DNA of 64,000 nucleotides from the IMG/VR virus record IMGVR_UViG_3300043811_000032, positions 34,692 to 98,691 of that record, one strand, 5' to 3'. Below, piece after piece: positions 24,559 to 32,790 of the stretch. Position numbers and translations under genes: made by a program. The notes under the pieces are model-generated. The model worked only from the letters and a program-made list of their open reading frames with translations. It ran no database searches and had not been told where the DNA came from. The DNA is from a virus. How positions within the stretch are numbered: position 1 is the first letter of the stretch; every line of letters begins with the position of its first letter.

Positions 24559-25520
24559 CCCATCTCCCACGGCTGCAGTACCGGCAAAGTATAACAACCT
24601 TTGCCGAGTGCTGTGGCTATCGCCCGCTCATCCTCTGCTGTTGGCAGCGGCAGGCTCTTCTTACCCTTCTTGTCCGGTAGCAGCCCCGGTCGATAGCTCA
24701 GTGCATCGCAGCCGGCACACGGACCGAAGTCACGCAGCCCGTGGTACAGCTTGCGCCGTGCCGCTCGCATTGCCGGCCCCTGCCAGATCTGCTCTAGTGT
24801 CTGTTGCACCACGTTGCCACACTGGTACTCACCGCGCCAGTCGTTGCAGCATACTGCCACGCTACCATCCCAGCGTATGCTCAGCTCCCTGAACGGTTTG
24901 GCACACCGCTTGCCCATCGCGTTGTCGTTCTTGGGGCTGCCGCAGCCCGCGTGGTTGTTCAGACTGGCGTGGGTGCCCTTGGTCGCCTCGGCGATGTCCT
25001 GCACGATGACCAGGTCGTGCTCGTCTGGCTTGCGGCGCCGGTGCGGGTTGCCCGACTTGTCTGCTGGGTACATCGTCGGCTCGTGCTTGCCGCTGTACCG
25101 CTGCAGGATCTTGGGCACGATTTGCACCCCTTCGTAGGCATCCAAGGCCAGCACGTTCAGGCTCTGCAGGGCAGTGTCGATTGTCTCCGTCGGTGTCCTC
25201 AGGAACCCCGCCCCGTTGCTGGTCATCATCAGGTGAGCACGCTTGGGCAGTCGTCGCCGGAACGTGCCAAGTATCTCCAGCATCTGTGGGTTAGCACTAG
25301 GCTCACCGTGCATAGCAAACTCGATGCGTGGCAGCCAATTGTCCTGCTTGAGCAAGTACACAATCCGCTCCGCTAGCAACACAGTCATGAACTTGTAGTC
25401 GTTGTCCTTACCGCGGATGCCGTTTAACCCACAGAACTGACAGCGTAGCTGACACCCTTCAGTGAGTTCTACTTGTAGGGCGAACGGCGGTTCCTGTCGC
25501 TCAGGATTGTGAAGAGGCAT
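24555..25520 (-). CDS. Radical SAM enzyme with SPASM-like domain
   Basis: A 321-residue radical SAM protein. The 4Fe-4S triad is CQLRCQFC near residue 24, and a GEP motif appears in HGEPSANPQ. A SPASM-like C-terminal region binds further clusters (CAKPFRELSIRWDG, CCNDW, CGNV, CAGC). Such enzymes epimerise sugars or residues or form carbon bonds. It is the last gene of the operon DNA polymerase - two hypermodification proteins - glycosyltransferase - radical SAM, with a 20-base overlap with the glycosyltransferase. Related enzymes are reported beside phage base-glycosylation genes, so it may isomerise a sugar attached to DNA. Confidence 0.75.
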   Translation of the reverse strand: MPLHNPERQEPPFALQVELTEGCQLRCQFCGLNGIRGKDNDYKFMTVLLAERIVYLLKQDNWLPRIEFAMHGEPSANPQMLEILGTFRRRLPKRAHLMMTSNGAGFLRTPTETIDTALQSLNVLALDAYEGVQIVPKILQRYSGKHEPTMYPADKSGNPHRRRKPDEHDLVIVQDIAEATKGTHASLNNHAGCGSPKNDNAMGKRCAKPFRELSIRWDGSVAVCCNDWRGEYQCGNVVQQTLEQIWQGPAMRAARRKLYHGLRDFGPCAGCDALSYRPGLLPDKKGKKSLPLPTAEDERAIATALGKGCYTLPVLQPWEMG

Positions 25521-26292
25521 ATGCTTTGCTCCAGTAGACAACCACGTCGGTACGCTCCTCCATCCCCTGCCAGTTCTTCGTCTGCTTCTTGACCACCTTG
25601 ACGAACCCGGGATGTAGCTCGGCCAGCCGCTCGGCTGCTTGGCTCTGCATCGCTGTTGTCCGGTACTGACTGCATCCGCCTGGCAGATTGCTGCCGCCTT
25701 GGTTCCAGCACCATCGGTAGATCATCGCGTTGGGCAAGCCCTTGCGCAGCATCTGCAGGGTCAGATCGAAGTCCTCCATAACCGGCAACCGCCCTGCCTC
25801 CACACCGGCTTGCCGCACCTGCTCCAAGTCATACATGTAGGTATTGAACATGCGACGACACTCGGCCACGTCTTCGGTCTCTCGGTTGTTCCCCTGCCGT
25901 GCCGACAGTCCCACATGAGCGTACTTGTCTAGCAACAATCGCCAGTACTCAAACAGCTCGGTGATCATCTTGCTCTGCGGTTCCAGACTTACCAGCTTGG
26001 GAGACGCCATATCCGGTCGGTACGCGAACGTCATGTCGTCGTCGATCATCGCTAGGTAGCGAGTCTGACACGTCTCCATCAAGTACTTCCTAGTGCCGCT
26101 GATGCCCTTGACGGTGCTTGGGACATACCACAACGGTGCCAGCGCTCCCCATGACCTGTACGACGGCGTCTCGTTGTTGGGAATAGCCAGCTTGGTGACC
26201 CTGAGCAGCTCATTGGGCAACTGCTCCAAGGTTGTCTGCTTGGACGATCTGCCCGAGCTGGGGATCACAATGGTAACGTCTTCAAGCCCCAT
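25501..26292 (-). CDS. TET-associated-type glycosyltransferase (predicted DNA base glycosyltransferase)
   Basis: A 263-residue protein. VTIVIPSSGRSSKQTTLEQL begins a GT-A fold, and VKGISGTRKYLMET is followed by YLAMIDDDMTF, the DDD metal site. YAHVGLSARQGNN, EDFDLTLQMLRKGLPNAMIYR and GGSNLPGGCSQYRT complete a pattern that I recognise from the TAGT family of phage base-modification loci. It would transfer a sugar to a hydroxylated or otherwise modified pyrimidine. Classic partners (TET/JBP dioxygenase) are not in the window, so the acceptor base may be made another way. Confidence 0.75.
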   Translation of the reverse strand: MGLEDVTIVIPSSGRSSKQTTLEQLPNELLRVTKLAIPNNETPSYRSWGALAPLWYVPSTVKGISGTRKYLMETCQTRYLAMIDDDMTFAYRPDMASPKLVSLEPQSKMITELFEYWRLLLDKYAHVGLSARQGNNRETEDVAECRRMFNTYMYDLEQVRQAGVEAGRLPVMEDFDLTLQMLRKGLPNAMIYRWCWNQGGSNLPGGCSQYRTTAMQSQAAERLAELHPGFVKVVKKQTKNWQGMEERTDVVVYWSKAYASSQS

Positions 26293-27145
26293 TGTACTTC
26301 CTCTTCAGGTGCCCATCCCTACTTAGTGCCCGCTCCATCTTATCGTACTCACATAATGAATGTTCAACCTCGCGGGCCTCGAACGGCGGCATCTTGGGCA
26401 GTTGCTTGGTCAACACGCGCAGCAACCGCTGGCTCTCCTCTTGCCACAGATCACGGGACACCGGTTCATTCAGCCCACGCCCTAGCAATCGGTTCAGCCC
26501 ACGCTTGGCACCTGGCCCTGGATTGGACCACGTCAGCTTGTCTGTGGCGTGCTCCAGCAGTGTCGTGTACCGCAGGTCGCACACCACTTCGTACGCCATG
26601 AAGCCGCTGCCGCCCAGCCCTAGATACTGTTTGAGTCGGCTGTGTGCCTGCTGCATCGTCCGCCACTTGGCAGCATCCGCCAGCAGGCTTGGCAGGTCAT
26701 CCCACACTGGCTGGATGTAGTCGTCACACACACGGTCGATCTTGGGCTTGGTGCTGCCGCTGTTGCTGATGTTGAACGCCCCCGTGAACACACGGTCCAA
26801 CTTGCGCAGGTGTTGCTTGGCGTAGCCGAGCCGCCAATTGGTCAGCAGATCGTGCTCCAGCAGCAGCTCGCCGGTCGGTATCCAGTTAAACCACCGGAAG
26901 CACACGGTAGCGAACAGCACCGCAGGGTCGTCCCGCATCGGCTCACGCACATGCTCTCTGAACCATGCCGTCACCTTGTCGTTCTCGCGGTATGGATTGG
27001 TGAAGAATGTCAAACGCAACACGGCATCATCTGTCCACGGCTTGGGCTTGCCGGCTCGCCGCTTAAGATAGATCTGGTGGCGTTCACGCACCCAGTAGAT
27101 GAACCGGTCGAGCGGGCTCAGCTTGATTACTTCTGACGTTATCAT
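26282..27145 (-). CDS. DNA base hypermodification protein, copy B
   Basis: A 287-residue protein of the family linked to thymine hypermodification (HMUdK helical domain / alpha-glutamyl-putrescinyl-thymine pyrophosphorylase group). Diagnostic segments are ERHQIYLKRRAGKPKPWTDD, FFTNPYRENDKVTAWF, FMAYEVVCDLRYT, NPGPGAKRGLNRLLG and EVEHSLCEYDKMER. Members are thought to act on activated 5-hydroxymethyl pyrimidines in DNA. It is a paralogue of the next gene upstream, sharing all these blocks. The ATG overlaps copy A's stop as ATGA. Confidence 0.75.
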   Translation of the reverse strand: MITSEVIKLSPLDRFIYWVRERHQIYLKRRAGKPKPWTDDAVLRLTFFTNPYRENDKVTAWFREHVREPMRDDPAVLFATVCFRWFNWIPTGELLLEHDLLTNWRLGYAKQHLRKLDRVFTGAFNISNSGSTKPKIDRVCDDYIQPVWDDLPSLLADAAKWRTMQQAHSRLKQYLGLGGSGFMAYEVVCDLRYTTLLEHATDKLTWSNPGPGAKRGLNRLLGRGLNEPVSRDLWQEESQRLLRVLTKQLPKMPPFEAREVEHSLCEYDKMERALSRDGHLKRKYNGA

Positions 27146-28014
27146 CTTTTGCCGCCATACTTCTTAGTAGTGCCTTGCTCCAAGCTGGCTCGTTCGTATT
27201 TGTCGAACTCACAGAGGCTGTGTTCTATGTCTCGCATCTCAAACCGCATCCGTAGCCGTTTGGTAGCTACACTGAGCAGACCCTCTATCTTGTCCAATGC
27301 ATTTGGAACGTCGTCTTGCTTTGCGTACATCCAACCGACCTTTCCAGTGCGATGGTCTACGCCTGCCACTACCGGCATACCAAGCACTCTGCGCAGCCCG
27401 CGAAGACATCCTGGTCCTACGTTGCACCATGTCATGGTGTCGTGTGCCTTATCTAGCAACGACGTGTGTCTGAGGTCACTCACAACTTCATAAGCCATGA
27501 AGTCCCCCAAGTATTTCTGCTGTCGTAGCTCCTTCCAAGCTCCTTGCAGGCTGTTAGATCTCAGAGTGACTGTCTTGAGCCATTCAATAGCTGTACATAC
27601 GCCCTCTATCTTAGACATCCCTGTCGGTGCTGCTATGACGAAGGCGCCAGTAAATACCGGACCATTTACAGTAGACAGCACGTGGATGGCCTTATTCTTG
27701 TCCCACGCATGTAGCAGCCCATTATCAAGTAGTATCTGTCCAGTGTCGATACGGTTGAACCAACGGAAAACTATAGTTCCTAAGAGCACCCGCACATCAC
27801 TCCTCATCGGCTCCCTGAACTGCGTTCTGAACCATGCTGTGGTTTTATCGTTCTCCCTATACGGGTTGGTAAACCAGAACTTTTGCATGACCGTATCGTC
27901 AGTCCAAGGTGGTAGCTTGCCTACCTTGCGCCTGCGGTATATCTGGTCTCTCTCTCTAATCCAGTAGAGAAACCTATCAACAGGGGATAGATTTCGCACG
28001 TCCTCGATCAGCAC
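27142..28014 (-). CDS. DNA base hypermodification protein, copy A
   Basis: A 290-residue paralogue of copy B. It shares PWTDD, FTNPYRENDKTTAWF, FMAYEVVSDLRHTSLLDK, VGPGCLRGLRRVLG and IEHSLCEFDKYER, but differs in the middle: residues 110-165 diverge, and it has a longer insert after RRVLG. Its third-codon-position and general base use look more AT-rich than copy B's, suggesting a different history. The GTG start lies inside the last codons of the DNA polymerase gene, so the two are translationally coupled. Confidence 0.75.
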   Translation of the reverse strand: MLIEDVRNLSPVDRFLYWIRERDQIYRRRKVGKLPPWTDDTVMQKFWFTNPYRENDKTTAWFRTQFREPMRSDVRVLLGTIVFRWFNRIDTGQILLDNGLLHAWDKNKAIHVLSTVNGPVFTGAFVIAAPTGMSKIEGVCTAIEWLKTVTLRSNSLQGAWKELRQQKYLGDFMAYEVVSDLRHTSLLDKAHDTMTWCNVGPGCLRGLRRVLGMPVVAGVDHRTGKVGWMYAKQDDVPNALDKIEGLLSVATKRLRMRFEMRDIEHSLCEFDKYERASLEQGTTKKYGGKR

Positions 28015-30140
28015 GCCTCCGCCTCCCCCCAGTTGCTCGGATGATAGTTAATCGCCACGCGGAGGGGCACGCCAATATCCACCCCCGACTCCTCCATCAG
28101 CTTTGCCAGCTTGCGCACCTTGGGCAGGTTCCGCTTGCCGCCGGCTGGGAAGTCGAAGTCGATCTCGTCGTGTACTTGCAGCACCATCCGCCCGTCGAAG
28201 CCGTCCTCGCGGCGCCACTTGTCCAGTTGCTCTCGGCAGCGGATCATAGCCTTGAGTGTGCACCACATCGCCCCGCCCTGCGTCCGGTAGTTCAGCGGGA
28301 TCGTCGGACTGATCTTACCCCACTCGGTCCGAGTGCACATCAGCGGATAACCGTGGTGCGGGTCCACCGTCTTGTCGGGCGGTGTCTCAATGTAGCCGTG
28401 CTTGTTGGCGAAGTCTATGCAGTGCTGGTTCCATCGCGTCAGTTCTTTGAGCTTGTCGCTTACCGCCTTGCGGGCACCCTGCTTGTGGGCAGCTCGGTCC
28501 GCCGTCTCGTCGCCGGCCCCGTATTCATAACTGAACCCGAAGTTCTTGCACCACTGGTACCAGGTCGTGCTATACTTCTTCTTGAACGCCCCCTTGGTAT
28601 CGGCTAGCGGCCAGAACAGGTCAGGGTAGATGATACTGGCATTCATCAAGTGGTAGCTGCCATAATACGGCGGCTCGTCTGGCTTCTCGAACAGGTCTAT
28701 CATTAGCCGCTCGCCAGATTCCCAGGCCGGGATTCTGAGTTCTATGTTTTCATAGTCCAGTGCCCACCATTCGCGCCCTTCGGCTGGACCGAACGCATAC
28801 CGCAGGCTCTGCGTCTCCAAGCCAGTTCCACAACACGCTGAGCAGCCTTCGCCCTCGCACTCGCTGCATTCAGCCTCCTGCTTCGACACGTTCTGGCTGT
28901 TAGGGTTGGATGACGACCAGCGGAGCGTATCCGTGCCAGTCGGTGAGAGCGATGGGTGGATATGATACCAGTCCTCCTTGATTGGTATCCAGAACCGGCG
29001 ATACGCCTCCATGTACGCGACCGACGTATCCCGCTTGCGCTTGCGTTGTATCGCCTTGACGAAGTCTAGTTGCTTACCTTCCAAGGTTAGTTCGTACTTA
29101 TCCATCGCCACCTTGTTCAGCGACGGGTTGCCAGTGTCCGTCCACTCCACCACCGGTAGCTTGAGGTATTGCTGCTTGGGACTACCCTCCTGCGGCTTAC
29201 CGAAGCAGAAGTTCAGCAGCGAGTTGTTGTTCCCGCTCTTGGGCAGTTTCAGGTCGTAGTCCAGCCCTTTGGCTATCGCCACGCACTTGGCCCCTGCCTC
29301 GGCACTCTCCGCCTTGTAGCGCGTCGTCAGCTCCTCCAGCCTCATGCGGTTCAGCGTCACCCCCCGCTGCTCCATCTCGTACGCTATCGGCATCGCCTTC
29401 AAGCGACACTGGTAGATGGCCCACAGCCCGCGCCGCCGTAGCTCCGCCTCCATCACCCGCCACAGGGCTACCGTGGTTGCACTATCGGCGTTGGCGTACT
29501 CGGTGGTGACTGTCCACCACTTGTGGTCCTCCGGTAACTTACGGTACTTAGCCATACACCGCGGCAACCACGTATCGTACTTCCACGTCTTAGCGCCAGC
29601 ACTCGGCATCATCTGGTTGCCGGCGTCGTCGAGCAGGTCCTCCTCGGCGATCCGCCACTTGGCCAGCTCCGAGGCCGGCTTGCCCCGCTTGACCTTGAGC
29701 CGTTCCTGTTGGACGATCCGCCGGCACTCCTTCACCGCGTCCTCCATCCGGTCCTCGTAGGGTTGGATGTCGATGCCGAGGTAGTGCAGCGCGAGGCTTG
29801 TCAAGTCGTGCGGTTGGTTCGATGCGAGCACGTGGGCAGCGATCAAGGTATCGTGCGTGTCCTCCCACCGCCAGTAGTCGCCAAACTGGCGGATTGTGCC
29901 CAGTGCCGACACATCGAATTTTCCGTTCTGCATTACCAAGCCGCCCGTCTCGTTAGGGCTCAGTAACTCCGCCAGCTCGTCTACGTCCTCCTCCGGTATC
30001 TGCGGCTTACGGGTCAGTGGATCTACCATCCATTCCCACCAGCGCTGCTCGCCGTCCTCATCACACGTAGTGATGAAGTAAGGCATCGCGCCATGTCTGA
30101 AATCCACGCCCGTCGTTTCCGAGTCAAGAGCACGTATCAT
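28008..30140 (-). CDS. Family A DNA polymerase with Cys-rich insert
   Basis: A 710-residue PolA-type polymerase. The 3'-5' exonuclease domain has DSETTG (residues 6-11) and VMQNGKFDVSAL (69-80). The palm has TLRWSSSNPNSQNV, motif A LDYENIELR (461-469) and motif C QVHDEIDFD (655-663). The O-helix fits K532-x3-F536-x3-Y540-G, so the residue selecting against dideoxynucleotides is Phe; the usual Arg four residues before the Lys is Tyr. A short CSECEGEGCSACCG segment (425-438) is inserted just before motif A. The ATG overlaps the HNH gene stop. Confidence 0.9.
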   Translation of the reverse strand: MIRALDSETTGVDFRHGAMPYFITTCDEDGEQRWWEWMVDPLTRKPQIPEEDVDELAELLSPNETGGLVMQNGKFDVSALGTIRQFGDYWRWEDTHDTLIAAHVLASNQPHDLTSLALHYLGIDIQPYEDRMEDAVKECRRIVQQERLKVKRGKPASELAKWRIAEEDLLDDAGNQMMPSAGAKTWKYDTWLPRCMAKYRKLPEDHKWWTVTTEYANADSATTVALWRVMEAELRRRGLWAIYQCRLKAMPIAYEMEQRGVTLNRMRLEELTTRYKAESAEAGAKCVAIAKGLDYDLKLPKSGNNNSLLNFCFGKPQEGSPKQQYLKLPVVEWTDTGNPSLNKVAMDKYELTLEGKQLDFVKAIQRKRKRDTSVAYMEAYRRFWIPIKEDWYHIHPSLSPTGTDTLRWSSSNPNSQNVSKQEAECSECEGEGCSACCGTGLETQSLRYAFGPAEGREWWALDYENIELRIPAWESGERLMIDLFEKPDEPPYYGSYHLMNASIIYPDLFWPLADTKGAFKKKYSTTWYQWCKNFGFSYEYGAGDETADRAAHKQGARKAVSDKLKELTRWNQHCIDFANKHGYIETPPDKTVDPHHGYPLMCTRTEWGKISPTIPLNYRTQGGAMWCTLKAMIRCREQLDKWRREDGFDGRMVLQVHDEIDFDFPAGGKRNLPKVRKLAKLMEESGVDIGVPLRVAINYHPSNWGEAEAC

Positions 30141-30733
30141 GGATGTCTCCTTTGTTTGCCGGAGACAATCCTGTTTATAGAATGGTGCCCTACGCCGTAT
30201 TTCTCGGCCAACTCCTTGGCGTTGCTTTCAAGGTAACTCCATCTACGGTAGTCCCTACGGATCTCAGCTATCTGCTCGTTGGTTAACTTAAATCCCCCGT
30301 TCCCAGATTTTCTCTTTCTATCCCAATACGCTTTGCCTTTGGCGGATATAGTCGCACGGGTTTCAGACGAATGCACCATTCCTAGAGCGTGCTGGTTTCC
30401 TGGAAACCCAGGCTTCCTCCCTTTGGCCACTGCGTCCCGCACGTTATCTGAGATGGTGCCTAAAAATAGATGCTTAGGTCTAACACATGCCGGATTGTCA
30501 CACTTGTGTAGAACTTGCAGACCGTCGGGGATTTCTCCGCACTGAACTTGGTATGCAATCCTAGAATATCTACCTGTGCTTATGCCAGGTCCTCGCGCTG
30601 AATTCATAACCCAACATTTCCCGTGTACAGGATGAACAGGTCCGTCTATTCTATTCACCCTGTTATAGAACCTTACCGCCACCGGCGTAGGCTTACTACC
30701 TATATTGCTGTTTGGATGTCTTCGTCTAGCCAT
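30137..30733 (-). CDS. HNH homing endonuclease
   Basis: A 198-residue free-standing HNH nuclease of the HNH_3 type. The active site is VLHKCDNPACVRPKHLFLG (residues 74-92), followed by TISDNVRDAVAKGR. The C-terminal helix-turn-helix (ELAEKYGVGHHSINRIVSGK) is the usual DNA-recognition part. It sits directly upstream of the DNA polymerase gene with ATGA overlap, a common homing location. No intron is evident, because the polymerase reads through intact. AT-richer than the genes around it, consistent with recent arrival. Confidence 0.85.
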   Translation of the reverse strand: MARRRHPNSNIGSKPTPVAVRFYNRVNRIDGPVHPVHGKCWVMNSARGPGISTGRYSRIAYQVQCGEIPDGLQVLHKCDNPACVRPKHLFLGTISDNVRDAVAKGRKPGFPGNQHALGMVHSSETRATISAKGKAYWDRKRKSGNGGFKLTNEQIAEIRRDYRRWSYLESNAKELAEKYGVGHHSINRIVSGKQRRHP

Positions 30734-30820
30734 CGTATCACCTCTCCATACACCCTAGAAATAGAGCGGCAGGCCAGTAGGGTTGCACCGGCTTTTCGGT
30801 AGCGAGCCTAGCCGCTCTTT

Positions 30821-30842
30821 AAGAAAGAGGGCATCCCTGCCC
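30821..30842 (-). terminator. Weak rho-independent terminator after the SSB-like gene
   Basis: On the leftward strand GGGCA and TGCCC form a 5-bp stem with a 4-base loop, followed by TCTTTCTT. A second short hairpin (CGAGG/CCTCG, 30845-30861) lies between it and the gene stop. Together they would reduce read-through into the HNH gene. Confidence 0.45.
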
Positions 30843-30866
30843 CCCGAGGCGTCCTACCTCGTCCCG

Positions 30867-31919
30867 TTACTTGAGCAAGTCCCAGCTGATGCCGGCGTAC
30901 TTGGTCTTCTTGTCCTCGACCGACAGTAGATCCACGGTTTTGTTTTTCTGGAAGACCTTCTGCACCTCGACGTCGATTTTCTTCATCTTCTTGGACTTGG
31001 GATCGCGGACTTCATAGGTGTAGATTTCCTCCACCTTCGGAACCCACGGCGCCCCCTCCTTCGCCGCTGGGGCTGGCTCGCTGGCACCGCCCTGCGCCGC
31101 CTCGATCAGCCCCGCCACCTCCGTCCAGCTGCTGGCGCCGTCGACGTCCTTCAGGTCGACGCCTGCCTCTTGGGCCAGTGCCTTGAGCCGGTCGATGGCT
31201 GTGTCATCCGGTGGGGTCGCGTCCGCCGCCTCGGCCAGGGCGTTGACGTCGTCGCTGCTGCCCTCGTCGTGGGCGGCACCGTTGGCGCTGGGATCGGTCG
31301 CCGTACCCGTCTTGTCATCCACCGCGTTGGCAGCACCGTCGCCGGTGAACTCGCAACGGCCCTTGAAGCTGGTGAACACCATCTCAGTCGGGTTGGGCTT
31401 CTCCTTCGATGCCGGTGGCGTCCAGCCGCGCGTGTCGAACTTGGTGTGTGGCTTGTCCTCGTTCAGCGCTGCCACGATGGCGTCGGCGTCGGTTGCGTCG
31501 GGCAGCTCGGTGGTGCCCAGCAGCTTCTTGAACTCGTTGAGCAGCTCCTGCGTCCAGCCCTCGGTAGTGCCCTCCAGCTTCAGCTCGTAGGTCTTGCGCG
31601 TCTCCCAGCCCTTCGCCTGGTTGGTATCGCAGATGGGGATCATCAGGTTCACCTGCGTCCCCTCGACCGTGACGCCGTTGTGCGTGGCCGGGGCCTTGGC
31701 GACGAACTGGAAGCGGACGAATGGCTTGCCCTTGAGCGGTCCCTCCTTGTACTCGCCGAGCACCACCGCCGTCAGCTGGGCCACGCCGCCGCTGATGCCA
31801 GCCGGCAGGTTGGTGAAGCCCACGTTGACGTCGTCGGTCTTGTGCTCTTGCCAAGCCTTGCGGCCCTTGTCGCCGAGCACCTTGCTCAGCAGTAGACTCG
31901 TACCCTTACTTGCAGGCAT
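30867..31919 (-). CDS. Putative single-strand DNA binding / recombination accessory protein
   Basis: A 350-residue protein. The N-terminal half has strand-rich sequence (AQLTAVVLGEYKEGPLKGKP, then VRFQFVAKAPATHNGVTVEG) like an OB-fold. A long acidic, Ala-rich linker spans residues 205-290, and the protein ends in a basic KVFQKNKTVDLLSVEDKKT segment. ATG 31919 follows AAGGAG. It precedes a RecA-like ATPase gene in the same transcript, in an arrangement often seen for phage SSB with Sak4-type annealing proteins. No conserved SSB motif is certain. Confidence 0.5.
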   Translation of the reverse strand: MPASKGTSLLLSKVLGDKGRKAWQEHKTDDVNVGFTNLPAGISGGVAQLTAVVLGEYKEGPLKGKPFVRFQFVAKAPATHNGVTVEGTQVNLMIPICDTNQAKGWETRKTYELKLEGTTEGWTQELLNEFKKLLGTTELPDATDADAIVAALNEDKPHTKFDTRGWTPPASKEKPNPTEMVFTSFKGRCEFTGDGAANAVDDKTGTATDPSANGAAHDEGSSDDVNALAEAADATPPDDTAIDRLKALAQEAGVDLKDVDGASSWTEVAGLIEAAQGGASEPAPAAKEGAPWVPKVEEIYTYEVRDPKSKKMKKIDVEVQKVFQKNKTVDLLSVEDKKTKYAGISWDLLK

Positions 31920-31944
31920 TGCAGTCTCCTTCTGGTTGAAATAG

Positions 31945-32790
31945 TTAACCCTTGTACGTTCCAGCAATCACTTCGATCATCTTGTGATAATCCGGGTCCA
32001 CGATGCACTCCGGGATCTTGTACCCCTTCGGCACGCGGAATTTCGTCATGAAAGTATCGTGGGGCTCGCAGCGGGCACAGTACTCCACGCCCTTGCCGCG
32101 TGCCGTCGTCTCGATCTCCTGGTTGCCCAGCTTGGTCTTCTTCGTCACCATCACCGGCCGCTTGTACATTTGGAGCGTGTAGTCCACCGCTGGACAGAGC
32201 CATCCGCAGAGCGAGGGCGTCACCGCGGGTCCCACCGTAGGTCGGATCAGGTCAGGGTCGCCGCCGTCGTCTTTGCCACCGAACGTCCGCTCCTGACCGA
32301 TGATGACGATGTTGCCCGGCAGGTTGAGCAGTGCCCGCAGGTACTCCTTGCACTGGAGCGTACACTGTCCGTACTGCTGCTGGCTGGCGAGGCCCCACCC
32401 CTTCTGCGCCGGGATCTCCTCGATACCGAGGATCTCCTTGAGCACGAGGTCTTGGAAGCCGCTGATGTGGTCTAGTACCTTGTTGTCGTACTTAGCGCCG
32501 TCGTCCAGTGCCCGCCTCAGCTCGTCGGTGCTGTTGAGGATCACCGGCGTTATCCGCTTGCGGTTCTCCGGCGTGTTGATACTCCGCAGCTCGCCGGGTT
32601 TGGCACCGCCGCTGCAGAGTAGCCACAAGCACGTGCCAGGGAATGTAGCGGCGAATGTGGTCTTTCCAGATCCGCTCGCCCCGTACACGCAGGCACGGAT
32701 CGAGTCAATCAAGTCCCACGCCGAGGTCGCCGAGCCGTTGCTTGCCGGCTTGGGCGATGGCTTGGGGGTCTGTCGCTGTACTACTGGCAT
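31945..32790 (-). CDS. RecA-like ATPase, Sak4/AAA_24 type
   Basis: A 281-residue P-loop ATPase: Walker A YGASGSGKTTF near residue 38 and a Walker B-like NIVIIGQERTF near residue 158. Short phage ATPases of this shape (AAA_24, Sak4) help single-strand annealing recombination. It overlaps the following nuclease gene by 10 bases and lies with an SSB-like gene and a RecB-like nuclease, consistent with a recombination module. Confidence 0.7.
   Translation of the reverse strand: MPVVQRQTPKPSPKPASNGSATSAWDLIDSIRACVYGASGSGKTTFAATFPGTCLWLLCSGGAKPGELRSINTPENRKRITPVILNSTDELRRALDDGAKYDNKVLDHISGFQDLVLKEILGIEEIPAQKGWGLASQQQYGQCTLQCKEYLRALLNLPGNIVIIGQERTFGGKDDGGDPDLIRPTVGPAVTPSLCGWLCPAVDYTLQMYKRPVMVTKKTKLGNQEIETTARGKGVEYCARCEPHDTFMTKFRVPKGYKIPECIVDPDYHKMIEVIAGTYKG

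Noticed and set aside
30137-30733. HNH gene as part of an intron in the polymerase
   Set aside because: The polymerase frame is intact from exonuclease to motif C and begins after the HNH gene, so the HNH is free-standing.
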